NCBI GenBank assembly: GCA_018699755.1
Contig: JABIRQ010000297.1
Location: forward strand, 1 to 13,213
DNA: 13,213 bases
Origin: Rhodospirillaceae bacterium
GTDB lineage: Bacteria; Pseudomonadota; Alphaproteobacteria; CADEGL01
Direction of reading: 5' to 3'
The notes under the pieces were generated by a model that was not told the origin of the DNA, did not search any database, and saw nothing but the letters and a program-made list of their open reading frames with translations. Made by a program: the position numbers and the translations under genes. Of this stretch, positions 5,085 through 13,045 are shown piece by piece (within the stretch, counting starts at the first letter, position 1; each line of letters begins with the position of its first letter).

Positions 5085-5669
5085 TTAAAACGCCGAATCC
5101 GGCTCTTTTAGAAACTCCGCCTCTTCCGGCGTGGTCTCGCGCCCCAGGATGGCGTTGCGGTGGGGAAAGCGGCCGAAGCGTTCCACGATCTCGTGGTGGC
5201 GGCGGACGATGCGGGTGACCTCGGGGTCGGTCCCGCGCATGGCGGTGAACAGCTCGACCGCGCGCTCCTGGGCCGCCAGGTCCTCGGCGTGCTCGAAGGG
5301 GGTATAGAAGAAGGTCCGGCAGGTCGGCGGGACCCGCCGGTCCAGCCCGGCGGCGATGGCCGCCTCGGCATGGGCCAGGGCGAGTGGGTCCGTCGCATAC
5401 ATGCGCGGGCTGTCGCGGAAGATGTTGCGGGGCAGTTGGTCGAGGCAGATGACCGCGGCCAGGGCGTGCAGGGCGCGGTCGCAACAGGCGTCGTAGCCGC
5501 CGGCCGCCGCCGCCTCGTGATCGGGCAGGAAATGGTCGCGCAGCACCCGGTCGAAGGCCGGGTCTTTCTTCCACCAGATCGCCCGGTCGTCGTAACGCCC
5601 GTCCGGCCGGTTGTCGCCGAACCAGAACATGATCAAGCGGTCGAGGCGGGATCGTTTGGCATCGCTCAT
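5085..5669 (-). CDS. DUF924 family protein
   Basis: A 194-aa cytoplasmic, all-helical protein of the DUF924 family, whose biochemical role is not established. Family hallmarks are seen in order: the start RLIMFWFGD (11-19), IWWKKDPAFD (31-40), the conserved CLDQLPRNIFR (75-85), the FFYTPFEHAED block (120-130), and the C-terminal FPHRNAILGR with TTPEE (168-183). Length is normal. The ATG at 5669 is chosen because the family starts here; only a weak GGAA lies upstream. The neighbour downstream on the same strand is the AT-rich ATPase, probably a later insertion rather than an operon partner. Upstream is a palindromic repeat. Confidence 0.93.
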   Translation of the reverse strand: MSDAKRSRLDRLIMFWFGDNRPDGRYDDRAIWWKKDPAFDRVLRDHFLPDHEAAAAGGYDACCDRALHALAAVICLDQLPRNIFRDSPRMYATDPLALAHAEAAIAAGLDRRVPPTCRTFFYTPFEHAEDLAAQERAVELFTAMRGTDPEVTRIVRRHHEIVERFGRFPHRNAILGRETTPEEAEFLKEPDSAF

Positions 5670-5708
5670 TTGCGGGTTCCGTCGTGGGTGAATACGGGGG
5701 CGAGGGCG

Positions 5709-5837
5709 GACCCCTCACCCTCCCATCGCTGGCGCGACGGGCCCCTCCCTCTCCCTATGGGAGAGGGAATGAAGCGCTGCCGCATAAACCCTCTCCCATA
5801 GGGAGAGGGTGGCGCCGCAGGCGCCGGGTGAGGGGTC
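5709..5837. repeat. Nested palindromic intergenic repeat
   Basis: An outer perfect 12-bp inverted repeat, GACCCCTCACCC (5709-5720) with GGGTGAGGGGTC (5826-5837), encloses two near-identical 10-bp hairpins, TCCCTCTCCC-TAT-GGGAGAGGGA (5746-5768) and ACCCTCTCCC-ATA-GGGAGAGGGT (5788-5810). It fills most of the gap between the DUF924 gene and the deacetylase stop. Repeats of this shape recur in the intergenic DNA of many alphaproteobacteria; the RNA would form a long branched hairpin. Confidence 0.8.
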
Positions 5838-5878
5838 GGGTTCGGCCGGGCGGCCGCTCGAACGGGCACGATCCGCCG

Positions 5879-6796
5879 CTACTCCGCCGCCTTGGGCAGG
5901 CGGTCGCGGATGGCGGGGTGGGGCATCTCGTACCAGGGCTGCTTGTCGATTCGCGGGGTCCATTCGCCGCTGGCCTGGAGGGCGCGGACATGGGTCGCGA
6001 TCTCTTCCAGGGTGCAGAACCAGACGCCCTCGTGGCCCTTCATGTACTCGACCAGCTCGCCGATCCAATGGGCCCGGGCGAGGCGGCCGGAGACCAGGGG
6101 GTGCCAGACGCTCATCCACATGCCGCCGTAGCGGTAGGCGGCGTCGAACTCGTCCTTGTAGAGACGGTAGGCGTCGGAGGGGGCCTTGGGGCTCTGGAAA
6201 TAATTGAAGTCGCGCCAGACCATGTAGTTGGGCCAGTCGTCCAAACCGTGGGCGCAGGGAATCTCGATCACCCGGCCCTTGCCGTTGTCCATCTCGTAGG
6301 GGATGTCGTCGCCCAGCAGCGAGCTTTCGTAGAGGAAGCCGTGCTCGACCAGCAGGTCGAGGGTGTGGCGCGAATTGGCATGGGTCGGGCTGCGGTATCC
6401 GACCGGCTTCTTGCCGGTGAAGCTTTCGAGGATTTCGAGCCCGCGCTTCATCGTCTCGCGCTCGGCCTCCGGGCTCTGCTTGTTGGGATCGTCGTGGAGA
6501 TAGCCGTGATGGCCGATCTCCGCCCCCGATTCGACCATCATCCGCATCGTCTCGGGATAGTTCTCGGCGACCCAGCCGGGCACGAAGAAGGTGAGGGGCA
6601 CGTCCGCGGCGGCGAACATGTCGATCAGGCGCGGCACGCCGATCTCCGGCCCATAGCGCATCAGGGAGACCGAGGCGACATGGTCGTCGACCTGGTCGAG
6701 CCAGTTGATATGGCAGGTCGAATCGGCATCGACGTCGAAGGTGAAGGCGACGGCGCATTTGGCGCCGTTCGGCCAAGGTATCGGGTTGCGGATCAT
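5879..6796 (-). CDS. Polysaccharide deacetylase family protein, HpPgdA-like (CE4)
   Basis: A 305-aa NodB-fold metal-dependent deacetylase or amidohydrolase. Motif 1 is AFTFDVDADS (D21, D23), motif 2 is GHHGYLH (H97 and H101 as zinc ligands), and motif 3 is GYRSPTHANS (R135). Late conserved blocks are FLYESSLLGDD, IEIPCAHGLDDWP and MSVWHPLVSGR (H232). The whole pattern matches the HpPgdA-like branch, which includes peptidoglycan deacetylase-like and allantoinase-like proteins, so the substrate is not settled. No signal peptide is seen, which favours a cytoplasmic small-molecule or amide substrate. The frame is open up to 6898, but the ATG at 6796 has a good ribosome site (GGGGGAG, seven bases away) and the upstream part runs into a repeat. 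Confidence 0.9.
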   Translation of the reverse strand: MIRNPIPWPNGAKCAVAFTFDVDADSTCHINWLDQVDDHVASVSLMRYGPEIGVPRLIDMFAAADVPLTFFVPGWVAENYPETMRMMVESGAEIGHHGYLHDDPNKQSPEAERETMKRGLEILESFTGKKPVGYRSPTHANSRHTLDLLVEHGFLYESSLLGDDIPYEMDNGKGRVIEIPCAHGLDDWPNYMVWRDFNYFQSPKAPSDAYRLYKDEFDAAYRYGGMWMSVWHPLVSGRLARAHWIGELVEYMKGHEGVWFCTLEEIATHVRALQASGEWTPRIDKQPWYEMPHPAIRDRLPKAAE

Positions 6797-6877
6797 GGCG
6801 CGGCTCCCCCCGCTGATGTGTCCGCGAATCATAAGCCGGGCCGTCGCGCCGGACAATGCGAGGGCGCCGCAATTCAT

Positions 6878-6994
6878 CCTTCGAGACGGCCCCCTCATCC
6901 TGAGCCTGTCGAAGGGCGGGCCTCCTCAGGATGAGGCGCTTTTCATTTCATGATTTCTCACCCTGAGGAGGGGCCTCGGGCCGCGTCTCGAAGG
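6878..6994. repeat. Nested palindromic repeat between divergent deacetylase and MFS genes
   Basis: CCTTCGAGAC (6878-6887) is mirrored by GTCTCGAAGG (6985-6994), and inside it CCTCATCCTGAG (6893-6904) is mirrored by CTCAGGATGAGG (6925-6936). Variant CCTGAGGAGG follows at 6962. This resembles a dispersed repeat common in alphaproteobacterial intergenic DNA. The whole gap 6797-7119 (323 bp) holds this repeat and, presumably, both divergent promoters, none of which I could define. Confidence 0.75.
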
Positions 6995-7119
6995 GTGGCC
7001 CCGCGGCACCGTAATGCATGGCGGCCTTGCGGCTTCGTGAATTGCGCTTTTCGGTCCGGGGCGACAGGATGGCGCGGCTTCGGGACCGGAGCCGTCGCCA
7101 ATCGCCCAAGAATTCCGCC

Positions 7120-8316
7120 ATGCGTTTCGACAAGACCCGCCGCAACGTCGCTCTGCTGGCCGTGTGCCAGGCCTTTGGCATGGCCAACGGCTCGATCGCC
7201 ATGGTCACGGCGGGGCTGGTCGGCCACTGGCTGCTGGGCGACGACAAGACGCTGGCGACCTTGCCCCTGGGCCTGCAGTTCCTGGGCACCACCCTGTTCA
7301 TGGTGCCCGCTTCTCTGATCAGCGTGCGCATCGGCCGGCGCCGGGGATTCATGATCGGCTCGGCCATGGGTTTCGTCGGTGGGGCGATCTGCACCTGGGC
7401 GATCTACGAGGCCAGCTTCCTGCTTTTCTGTCTGGGCTGCTTCGTCATGGGCGGGTTGTTCAGCACGATCATGCTTTACCGCTTCGCCGCGGTGGACACG
7501 GCGGACGAGAAGTTCCGCGCCAAGGCGATCAGTCTCGTCCTCTTGGGCGGCATCGCCGCCGCCGTGCTGGGGCCGACCCTCAGCCGCGGCACGGTCGACC
7601 TGCTCGCGCCCGTCACCTTCGCCGGCTGTTATGCGGCGGTCATGGTCCTGACCGCCATCGTCACGCTGGTCCTGGCCTTCCTCGACATTCCGCCGGCCAG
7701 CGCGGAGGAGCGGCGCGACACCGGCCGCCCGCTCTTGACCATCCTGCGCCAGCCGCGCGCCGCCGTGGCGATGGCAGGGGGCGCCATCGCCTATGCCGTG
7801 ATGGTCCTGGTGATGAGCGCCACGCCCCTCGCCATGATGGCCTGCAACCACGGTTTCAACATCACGACCCATGTCATCCAGTGGCACGGGTTGGGCATGT
7901 ATCTGCCCAGCCTGTTCTCGGGTCACCTGATCAACCGCTTCGGTTCTCTCAACATCATGACGGCCGGCGCGGTTCTGTTCCTCGGCGCGTCGGGCGCGGC
8001 CCTCTCGGGCATCGATGTCGAATATTTCTTCGTCGCCCTGATCCTGCTGGGGGTCGGTTGGAACTTCATGTTCGTCGGCTCGACCACCCTGCTGACCTAC
8101 GCCTACGAGCCGCGCGAGCGGGGCAAGGTCCAGGGCTTCAACGATTTTCTGATCTACGGCTCGGTCACGGTGTCGGTCGGCGTGTCGGGCGCGTTGCAGA
8201 ATGGCTTCGGCTGGGAGGCGGTCAATTACGGCATGCTGCCGGTGATCGCCCTGGCCCTGGGCCTGGTCCTCTGGCTGCGCGTCCACATCGCGCGCGAGCC
8301 TTTGGTGGCGGAGTAG
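7120..8316 (+). CDS. MFS transporter
   Basis: A 398-aa inner-membrane carrier of the major facilitator superfamily with about 12 hydrophobic segments. Motif A-like SVRIGRRRGFMIG lies at 68-80, between helices 2 and 3, and a hydrophilic central loop (SAEERRDTGRP) separates the two six-helix halves. The second half has the repeat-related SGHLINRFGSLNIM. The substrate cannot be read from the sequence; the protein resembles uncharacterised proteobacterial members. The start is taken as ATG 7120 (MRFDKTRRNV), where the family's cytoplasmic N terminus begins; the frame is open to 7018 but that part is basic and near a repeat. The gene is divergent from the deacetylase and ends 10 bp from the convergent SnoaL-like gene. 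Confidence 0.92.
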   Translation: MRFDKTRRNVALLAVCQAFGMANGSIAMVTAGLVGHWLLGDDKTLATLPLGLQFLGTTLFMVPASLISVRIGRRRGFMIGSAMGFVGGAICTWAIYEASFLLFCLGCFVMGGLFSTIMLYRFAAVDTADEKFRAKAISLVLLGGIAAAVLGPTLSRGTVDLLAPVTFAGCYAAVMVLTAIVTLVLAFLDIPPASAEERRDTGRPLLTILRQPRAAVAMAGGAIAYAVMVLVMSATPLAMMACNHGFNITTHVIQWHGLGMYLPSLFSGHLINRFGSLNIMTAGAVLFLGASGAALSGIDVEYFFVALILLGVGWNFMFVGSTTLLTYAYEPRERGKVQGFNDFLIYGSVTVSVGVSGALQNGFGWEAVNYGMLPVIALALGLVLWLRVHIAREPLVAE

Positions 8317-8330
8317 GGGCGAAACCCTAC
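8313..8330. terminator. Small hairpin between convergent stop codons
   Basis: GTAGGG (8313-8318) and CCCTAC (8325-8330) form a six-pair stem with a GCGAAA loop overlapping the stop codons of the MFS gene and of the convergent SnoaL-like gene. There is no T-run, so a bidirectional terminator role is only possible. Confidence 0.3.
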
Positions 8331-8671
8331 CGCACGACCTCGACCTTGCGGATCAAGCCGCTCTTGTCGAAATAGACGCGCTCCGTTCCCTTGTGGCGTT
8401 TGCCGCCCAGGGCGATGACGAAATCGAGCTCGACCCCGTCCTCCGGCACCATCCGGCGGCCCGTCACCTCCCAGGCCACGTCCGGGTTGGCCGCAAAGAA
8501 GGTCTCGTTCATGGCGCGGATGGCGGCGGGGCCGTCATGGGCGCCGACCCCACTGGAGCGATAGACCGCGTCGGGCGCGAACATCGCGGCGATCCGGTCG
8601 AGGTCATGGGCGTTCGAGGCCGCGAAATAGGCCTCGGCCAGGGCGAAGAGTTCATCGTCACGATCCGGCAT
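8327..8671 (-). CDS. SnoaL-like / NTF2-like protein
   Basis: A 114-aa small cytoplasmic protein of the NTF2-like superfamily. The N terminus MPDRDDELFALAEAYFAASNAHDLDRIAAMFAPDAVYR is the classical helix-helix plus first strand of SnoaL-like folds; the middle (PAAIRAMNETFFAANPDVAWEV) and the last strands (TERVYFDKSGLIRKVEVV) complete the cone-shaped pocket. Members bind small hydrophobic ligands or act as isomerases or cyclases; this one has no recognisable catalytic set. The start at 8671 is supported by GGGAG six bases upstream; the longer open frame to 8857 overlaps the glutathione transferase gene and is rejected. It lies 40 bp behind that gene on the same strand, so the two may be one operon. 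Confidence 0.88.
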   Translation of the reverse strand: MPDRDDELFALAEAYFAASNAHDLDRIAAMFAPDAVYRSSGVGAHDGPAAIRAMNETFFAANPDVAWEVTGRRMVPEDGVELDFVIALGGKRHKGTERVYFDKSGLIRKVEVVR

Positions 8672-8711
8672 TCGTTGCTCCCGCGCGCGAGCCTCTTTAG
8701 ACAGAATTGCG

Positions 8712-9344
8712 TCAGGCGGGCGGGGCGACAACCCCCACCGGCGCCGGGTCCATCGGGACATGGCCCGGCTCGGCCGCGACCCGCGCCAGCCAGGCGCTGA
8801 CGGCGGGATAGGCGGCGAGGTCGAAGCCGCCCTCCCCGGCGACATGGGTATAGGCATAGAGGGCGATATCGGCGATCGACATGGCCTCGCCGACGAACCA
8901 GGGTGTCTCTGTCAGGTGGCGCTCCATCACCGCGAGGGCGGCGCGGCCGCCTTCCTGGCGGGCCGGGATTTGGGCGCGCTGGGCTTCGGTCATCTCGATA
9001 TGCTGGAGCCAGTGACGCGCCACCGCGATATTGGGCTCGTGATTGTATTGCTCGAAACACAGCCATTGCAGGGCCTGGGCCCGGCCGAGCGGGGTATCGG
9101 GCAGGAAACGGCTGCCCTCGGCCAGATAGAACAGGATGGCGTTGGATTCGGCGAGGCAGGTGCCGTCCTCCAATTCGAGCACGGGAATCCGGCCGTTGGG
9201 ATTGCGCGCGAGGAATTCGGGGGTGCGGCTTTCGCCCTTGAGGATGTCGATTTCGACCCGCTCGTAGGCGCGGCCCAGATGGCCGAGCAGCAGGCGAGGC
9301 TTATAGCCGTTGCCCGAGAGACGATTGTCGTAGAGGCGCAGCAT
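8712..9344 (-). CDS. Glutathione S-transferase family protein
   Basis: A 210-aa cytosolic glutathione transferase. The N-terminal thioredoxin-like domain (1-78) begins MLRLYDNRLSGN, with S10 in the position of the usual catalytic serine; P54 in RIPVLELE is the cis-proline, and E66-S67 in LAESNAI bind the gamma-glutamyl part of glutathione. The helical C-terminal domain contains the N-capping box SIAD (156-159) and ends with a Pro-rich tail. Length is normal. ATG 9344 is preferred because the fold starts here and GGAG lies nine bases upstream; upstream codons to 9401 do not look like protein. The likely role is conjugation or detoxification of electrophiles; the substrate is unknown. The SnoaL-like gene follows on the same strand. 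Confidence 0.92.
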   Translation of the reverse strand: MLRLYDNRLSGNGYKPRLLLGHLGRAYERVEIDILKGESRTPEFLARNPNGRIPVLELEDGTCLAESNAILFYLAEGSRFLPDTPLGRAQALQWLCFEQYNHEPNIAVARHWLQHIEMTEAQRAQIPARQEGGRAALAVMERHLTETPWFVGEAMSIADIALYAYTHVAGEGGFDLAAYPAVSAWLARVAAEPGHVPMDPAPVGVVAPPA

Positions 9345-9419
9345 CGGCAAGGACTCCGAAAGCGAGGGAGGGCAGAGCGAAACTCCCCCAGGCGGGCGCA
9401 CCGCACAAGCCGGATTTTT

Positions 9420-9785
9420 TCATTCCGTGAAAAAGATGTTCTTATTCGAAAACTGCCGAGAGGCGTTCGGGCGGCACGGGCATTGCGACGGGCTGGAGCG
9501 GATTAGCTGTTTACGCGGTCGCTGAGCCCGACCGTGCATTCGTATGCCTCTTCCAAAGTCCCGGTCTTTCGCATTTTCCATTGTGCCCACCCTGGCGTAA
9601 CCGCGAGTGGCCGCGCCATCTTCAACCTGGTCATAGGACAGATATCCCCTGGCCCTATCCGAGAGCAGACCTTCGTCGTCATCGCCGATCGCGATCGCGC
9701 CGTAGTAGCGCGGCTCCGCTTCCTGATAGGCGGCCGAGGCGAAAGACGAGCTGTCGGTGCTTTCGGTCGATGCCGCGCCGCCGTT
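9420..9785 (-). pseudogene. Open in-frame remnant directly after a TGA, possibly a DUF4189-like domain
   Basis: The frame of the upstream secreted protein stays open for 121 more codons beyond its TGA, up to another TGA at 9420-9422. It has no start codon in the first 70 or so codons. The first part has a Ser/Thr/Ala-rich linker (STESTDSSSFASAAYQ), then YYGAIAIGDDDEG and GYLSYDQVEDGAATRG, which resemble the start of secreted DUF4189 domains. Toward the end the reading becomes basic and unlike protein, so a frameshift may have occurred. It could be the lost C-terminal domain of the upstream gene. The gap 9345-9785 holds nothing else I can identify. Coding on this strand is an inference. Confidence 0.35.
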
Positions 9786-10307
9786 TCAGTCGAGGCAATC
9801 CTCGAAGGCTGAAAAAGCGCGATCGCTATCGGTCAGGGCGGCGGAAACGGACCAGGTGCCATCGCCGTACAGGGTCGCGGTGAGCGTGCCGCCCGATTTG
9901 AGAGCGGGCGCCAAATCCTCAATTCGGCCGAGATCGCCATAGATGAGCAACCAAAAATCCATAAACAGCGATTCTTCATCGATCCACAGTTCGATGTTGG
10001 CGATATCTCGCCCGTCCACCTGGAGAGTCAGGTTCGGATCGACATCGATGCCGATATCGGGCTCGTCGAACTCGATTTCCAGAATACGGTCCGGGTAGAG
10101 ATAGAAACCGAGGGTCCAGCCTTCCGGGAAGTCGGCATAGAGGTAGCAGTTCGAGAAGGTGCCGTCGTCGTCGAACCAGGCGCCGCCGTCCCAGATCGAT
10201 CCGACCGTAAACGTGTGTCTCTGCTCGGCGCGGGCGTCTTCGACGGCGGCGACCGAGATCCCCAAGGCAAGGGCGGCGACAAGAACACGCTGAGAAATCG
10301 AGAGCAT
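9786..10307 (-). CDS. Secreted hypothetical protein
   Basis: A 173-aa protein with a clear signal peptide: MLSISQRVLVAALALGISVAAVEDARA, with probable cleavage after ARA near residue 27. The mature part is acidic and beta-rich (TFTVGSIWDGGAWFDDDG, CYLYADFPEGWTLGFYLYP, EIEFDEPDIGIDVDP), ending FSAFEDCLD with one of two cysteines. I do not recognise a domain; it is likely periplasmic. The ATG at 10307 is chosen for the signal peptide; upstream in-frame codons do not look coding and the ribosome site is weak. It follows the EamA exporter by 87 bp on the same strand. The frame beyond its stop remains open, suggesting the gene was once longer. Confidence 0.72.
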   Translation of the reverse strand: MLSISQRVLVAALALGISVAAVEDARAEQRHTFTVGSIWDGGAWFDDDGTFSNCYLYADFPEGWTLGFYLYPDRILEIEFDEPDIGIDVDPNLTLQVDGRDIANIELWIDEESLFMDFWLLIYGDLGRIEDLAPALKSGGTLTATLYGDGTWSVSAALTDSDRAFSAFEDCLD

Positions 10308-10394
10308 CCCGAATGGACCGGTAGTTTCCAGAGCGAAAAACTTAATGCCTTTCGGCGGCCGCTGGCAAACTCGGCCCGAGAGTGTCGGCACCGC

Positions 10395-11327
10395 CTATGG
10401 CGTGCGGAAACCGGGGCGAGCGCGGCGCAGGGCGATGCACAGTTTTACTAGGCGCCCGTCCACCACCGCGAGACCGAGCAGGATGGCGGCCATGCCGAGG
10501 GCCGCGCCGGCGGTCAGCCGCTCGTCCAGCACCGCCCAGCCCATCAGCACGGCGCCGGGCGGAATCAGCAAGGCGACCAGCAGAAGATTGGTCGCCCCGG
10601 CCCGCGCCAGGACCCGGAAATAGATCAGATAAGCGGCGGCCGTGGACAGCACGGCCAGAGCGACGAGGGCGACCAGAATGCCAGGTTCGGGCAGGGCGGC
10701 GGGAGCGCCTTCGACGGCGAGGGCGAGGGGCAGCATGATCAGGCTGGAGGCACAGAGCATGCCGCAGGCGGCCACCGCGCTGGGCAAGCCCGAGAAGCGG
10801 CGGCCGAAAACCCCGGCGAAAGCGTAGGAGACGGCCGCACCGACGACGGCGAGCTGGCCGAGGGTGGAGCCGGTCAGGCCGCCCAGCGCCTCGGGCCCGA
10901 TCATTGCGACGACCCCGGCGAAGCCGATGGCGATGCCGATCCCCTTGCGCGGGCTCAATCGCTCGTCGCGGGTCAGGGCATGGGCGACGAGGATGGTGAA
11001 GAAGGGTGTCGTGGCGTTGAGGATGGCGGCCAGTCCGGCCTCGATATGGCCCTGGCCCCAGGTGATCAGGCCGAAGGGCAGGGCATTGTTGAGCAGGCCC
11101 ATGACGAGGAAGGCTCGCCAGGTCTGGGGATCGCGCGGCAACCGCAGGCCGGCGATGCGCAGCCAGGCGAGCAGGGTCAAGGCCGCCAGCGAGACTCGGA
11201 CTGCGACCACTGTGAAGGGGCCTAGCGCGGCCAGGGCCAGCTCGACGAACAGGAAGCTGCCGCCCCAGAGGACGGAAAGTATGCCGATCAGGACCCATTC
11301 GGCCGGGCCCATGCGAAGCTGCGTCAC
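10395..11327 (-). CDS. EamA/DMT family transporter
   Basis: A 310-aa inner-membrane protein of the drug/metabolite transporter superfamily with two EamA repeats (about 11-145 and 158-295), giving ten predicted helices. Hallmarks are VLWGGSFLFVELAL in helix 1, the GLITWGQGHIEAGLAAIL segment, and FFTILVAHALTRDERLSPRKGIGI ending repeat 1; in repeat 2 AAYLIYFRVLARAGATNLLL and PPGAVLMGWAVLDERLT. Members export amino acids or other metabolites; the substrate is unknown here. The start is GTG at 11327, supported by GGGAG seven bases upstream; an ATG five codons later is the alternative. It is divergent from the permease across a 154-bp gap that must hold both promoters. Confidence 0.92.
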   Translation of the reverse strand: MTQLRMGPAEWVLIGILSVLWGGSFLFVELALAALGPFTVVAVRVSLAALTLLAWLRIAGLRLPRDPQTWRAFLVMGLLNNALPFGLITWGQGHIEAGLAAILNATTPFFTILVAHALTRDERLSPRKGIGIAIGFAGVVAMIGPEALGGLTGSTLGQLAVVGAAVSYAFAGVFGRRFSGLPSAVAACGMLCASSLIMLPLALAVEGAPAALPEPGILVALVALAVLSTAAAYLIYFRVLARAGATNLLLVALLIPPGAVLMGWAVLDERLTAGAALGMAAILLGLAVVDGRLVKLCIALRRARPGFRTP

Positions 11328-11481
11328 GTTCCGTCTCCCGTGTCTCGTTCGATGGGTCCGTTATGGCGGCGAGAGGCGGCCGCCGCTATCCGGCGCTTGC
11401 GCCCGAACTCGGGTCGCGGGGTCGGAGGCGGGCCGTTAGGATGCGGATTGCTTCGTATCGGCTGGGAGGAGACAACGCGGC

Positions 11482-13045
11482 ATGCGGCTGCAACGGCGGA
11501 TCGGCCTTATCGGCCTGACCTTCATCGCGCTCAGCGGCATGCTCGGCTCGGGCTGGCTCTTCGCGCCCCATCTCGTGGCCCAACAGGCCGGGCCGGCGGC
11601 GCTCGTCTCCTGGATCATCGGCGGGGCGGTGATGCTGCTGTTGGCTCTGACTTTCGCCGAGGTGACGGCGATGCTGCCCGTCGCCGGCGGCCTCGCCCGC
11701 GTGCCCTATTTCAGTCACGGCCCCCTGGCGGGAGTCGCGATGGGCTGGACCGCCTGGGTGGGCTACGCCACGACGGCGCCGATTGAGGTGCTGGCGATGA
11801 TGCGCTATCTCGATACCTATCTGCCTTTCGCCCACGAGCCCGGCGGCCAGAGCCTCACCTTGGCCGGGCAGGTCTTCGTGATCGCGTTGTTGGCGCTCAT
11901 GGTGCTGATCAACGCATGGGGGGTCGCGTTCTTCACGCGGATCAACACGGGCATCACCTGGCTCAAGCTGGCCGTGCCCCTGGTCGTGGCGGGCGCCATC
12001 CTGACCGTGCAGTTCGAGGGCGCGAATCTGGCGACCCCGTCTTTCAGTCCCGGCGGCTGGGTCGGGATTCTGGGCGGCGTTTCGACCGGCGGAGTGATCT
12101 TCGCCTTCATCGGCTTCCGCCACGCCATCGACATGGCGGGGGAAACACGCAATCCCCAGCGCACGATTCCCCTGGCTCTGATCGGCTCGGTGATTCTCTG
12201 CGGGGGCATCTACGGCCTCGCGCAACTGGCCTATCTGGGCGGGGTGCCCGCCGACAAGCTGTCGCAGGGCTGGGCCGCCATTTCCTTCAAGCACGATTAC
12301 GGTCCCTTCGCCGCGATCGGCATCGGGCTCGGCATGACCTGGCTGATCGCGGTCATCTTCGCGGGCGCGGTCGTCGCTCCGTTCGGCGGCGGCCTGGTCT
12401 CGACCGCCTCGAACGCGCGCTTGGCCTTGGCCCTGGGCGAGGGCGGCCTGTTCCCCCGGGCCATCGCCGCCTTGTCGCCTCGGGGCGTACCGCTCAACGG
12501 CCTGATCTTCAACCTGGCGGTCGGCGCGGTCATGGTCTTCGTCATGAGCTTCGAGGCGCTGGTCACCCTGAACGGCGCGGCCATCGTGCTGTCCTTCCTG
12601 GCCGGACCGGTTGCCCTGGTCGCGCTGCGCCGCCAGGCGCCGGACCTGCCCCGCCTATTCCGCCTGCCGATGGCGGACGCATTGTCCGCCGCCGCCTTCG
12701 TCGGCGCGACCTGGACCCTCTATTGGAGCGGCTGGAACACGACCTGGGTGCTGCTTGTCGCCCTGACTGCCGGCGTGATCCTGTTCCTCGCCATGCGCGC
12801 GCGCCGGCGGCGGCGTGGCGCTGGAGGCGGGTCGGATCGTCTGGCTGCCGATCTATATGGCCGGACTGACCGCGTTGTCCTATCTGGGCAATTTCGGCGG
12901 CGGGCTCGGCCTGATCCTCTTCGGCTGGGACCTTGTGGCCGGCGCCGTCCTGGGCGTGCTGTCCTTTCTCCTCGCGCTTCGCGATCGCCTGCCGGCCGAG
13001 GCGGTGGCCCGCGAACTGGCGGATGAGTGGGCGGCGCGGGAGTGA
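11482..13045 (+). pseudogene. APC amino-acid permease with an apparent frameshift near the C terminus
   Basis: A member of the amino acid-polyamine-organocation superfamily resembling the Bacillus aspartate-proton symporter YveA. Helix 1 has the unwound-helix motif GMLGSGWLFAPHLV. Later blocks are STGGVIFAFIGFRHAIDMAGE with NPQRTIPLALIGS (about 205-235), then SNARLALALGEGG and YWSGWNTTW. The first frame is open from ATG 11482 to 13026, but after MRARRRRR it turns into basic, non-membrane sequence. The true C terminus (VALEAGRIVWLPIYMAGL, then SYLGNFGGGLGLILFGWDL) is in the next frame, 12815-13045. One extra base in the GC-rich tract 12796-12815 explains it; the repaired protein would have about 520 residues, matching YveA. 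It may be a real mutation or a sequencing error. GGAGGAGA precedes the start. Confidence 0.85.

Noticed and set aside
6797..6898. Longer start for the deacetylase
   Set aside because: It runs into the palindromic repeat and lacks a ribosome site; the ATG at 6796 has a good one.
5684..6934. Plus-strand 416-codon ORF opposite the deacetylase
   Set aside because: It is an antisense shadow in GC-rich DNA; the minus strand has conserved deacetylase motifs.
6958..8286. Minus-strand 442-codon ORF opposite the MFS gene
   Set aside because: It is a shadow rich in H, Q, R, D and G with no fold; the plus strand encodes clear membrane helices.
9534..9812. Plus-strand 92-codon ORF
   Set aside because: It overlaps the end of the secreted protein and looks less protein-like than the minus-strand continuation; neither is certain.
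11386..12294. Minus-strand 302-codon ORF opposite the permease
   Set aside because: It is an antisense shadow; the plus strand has the APC family motifs.
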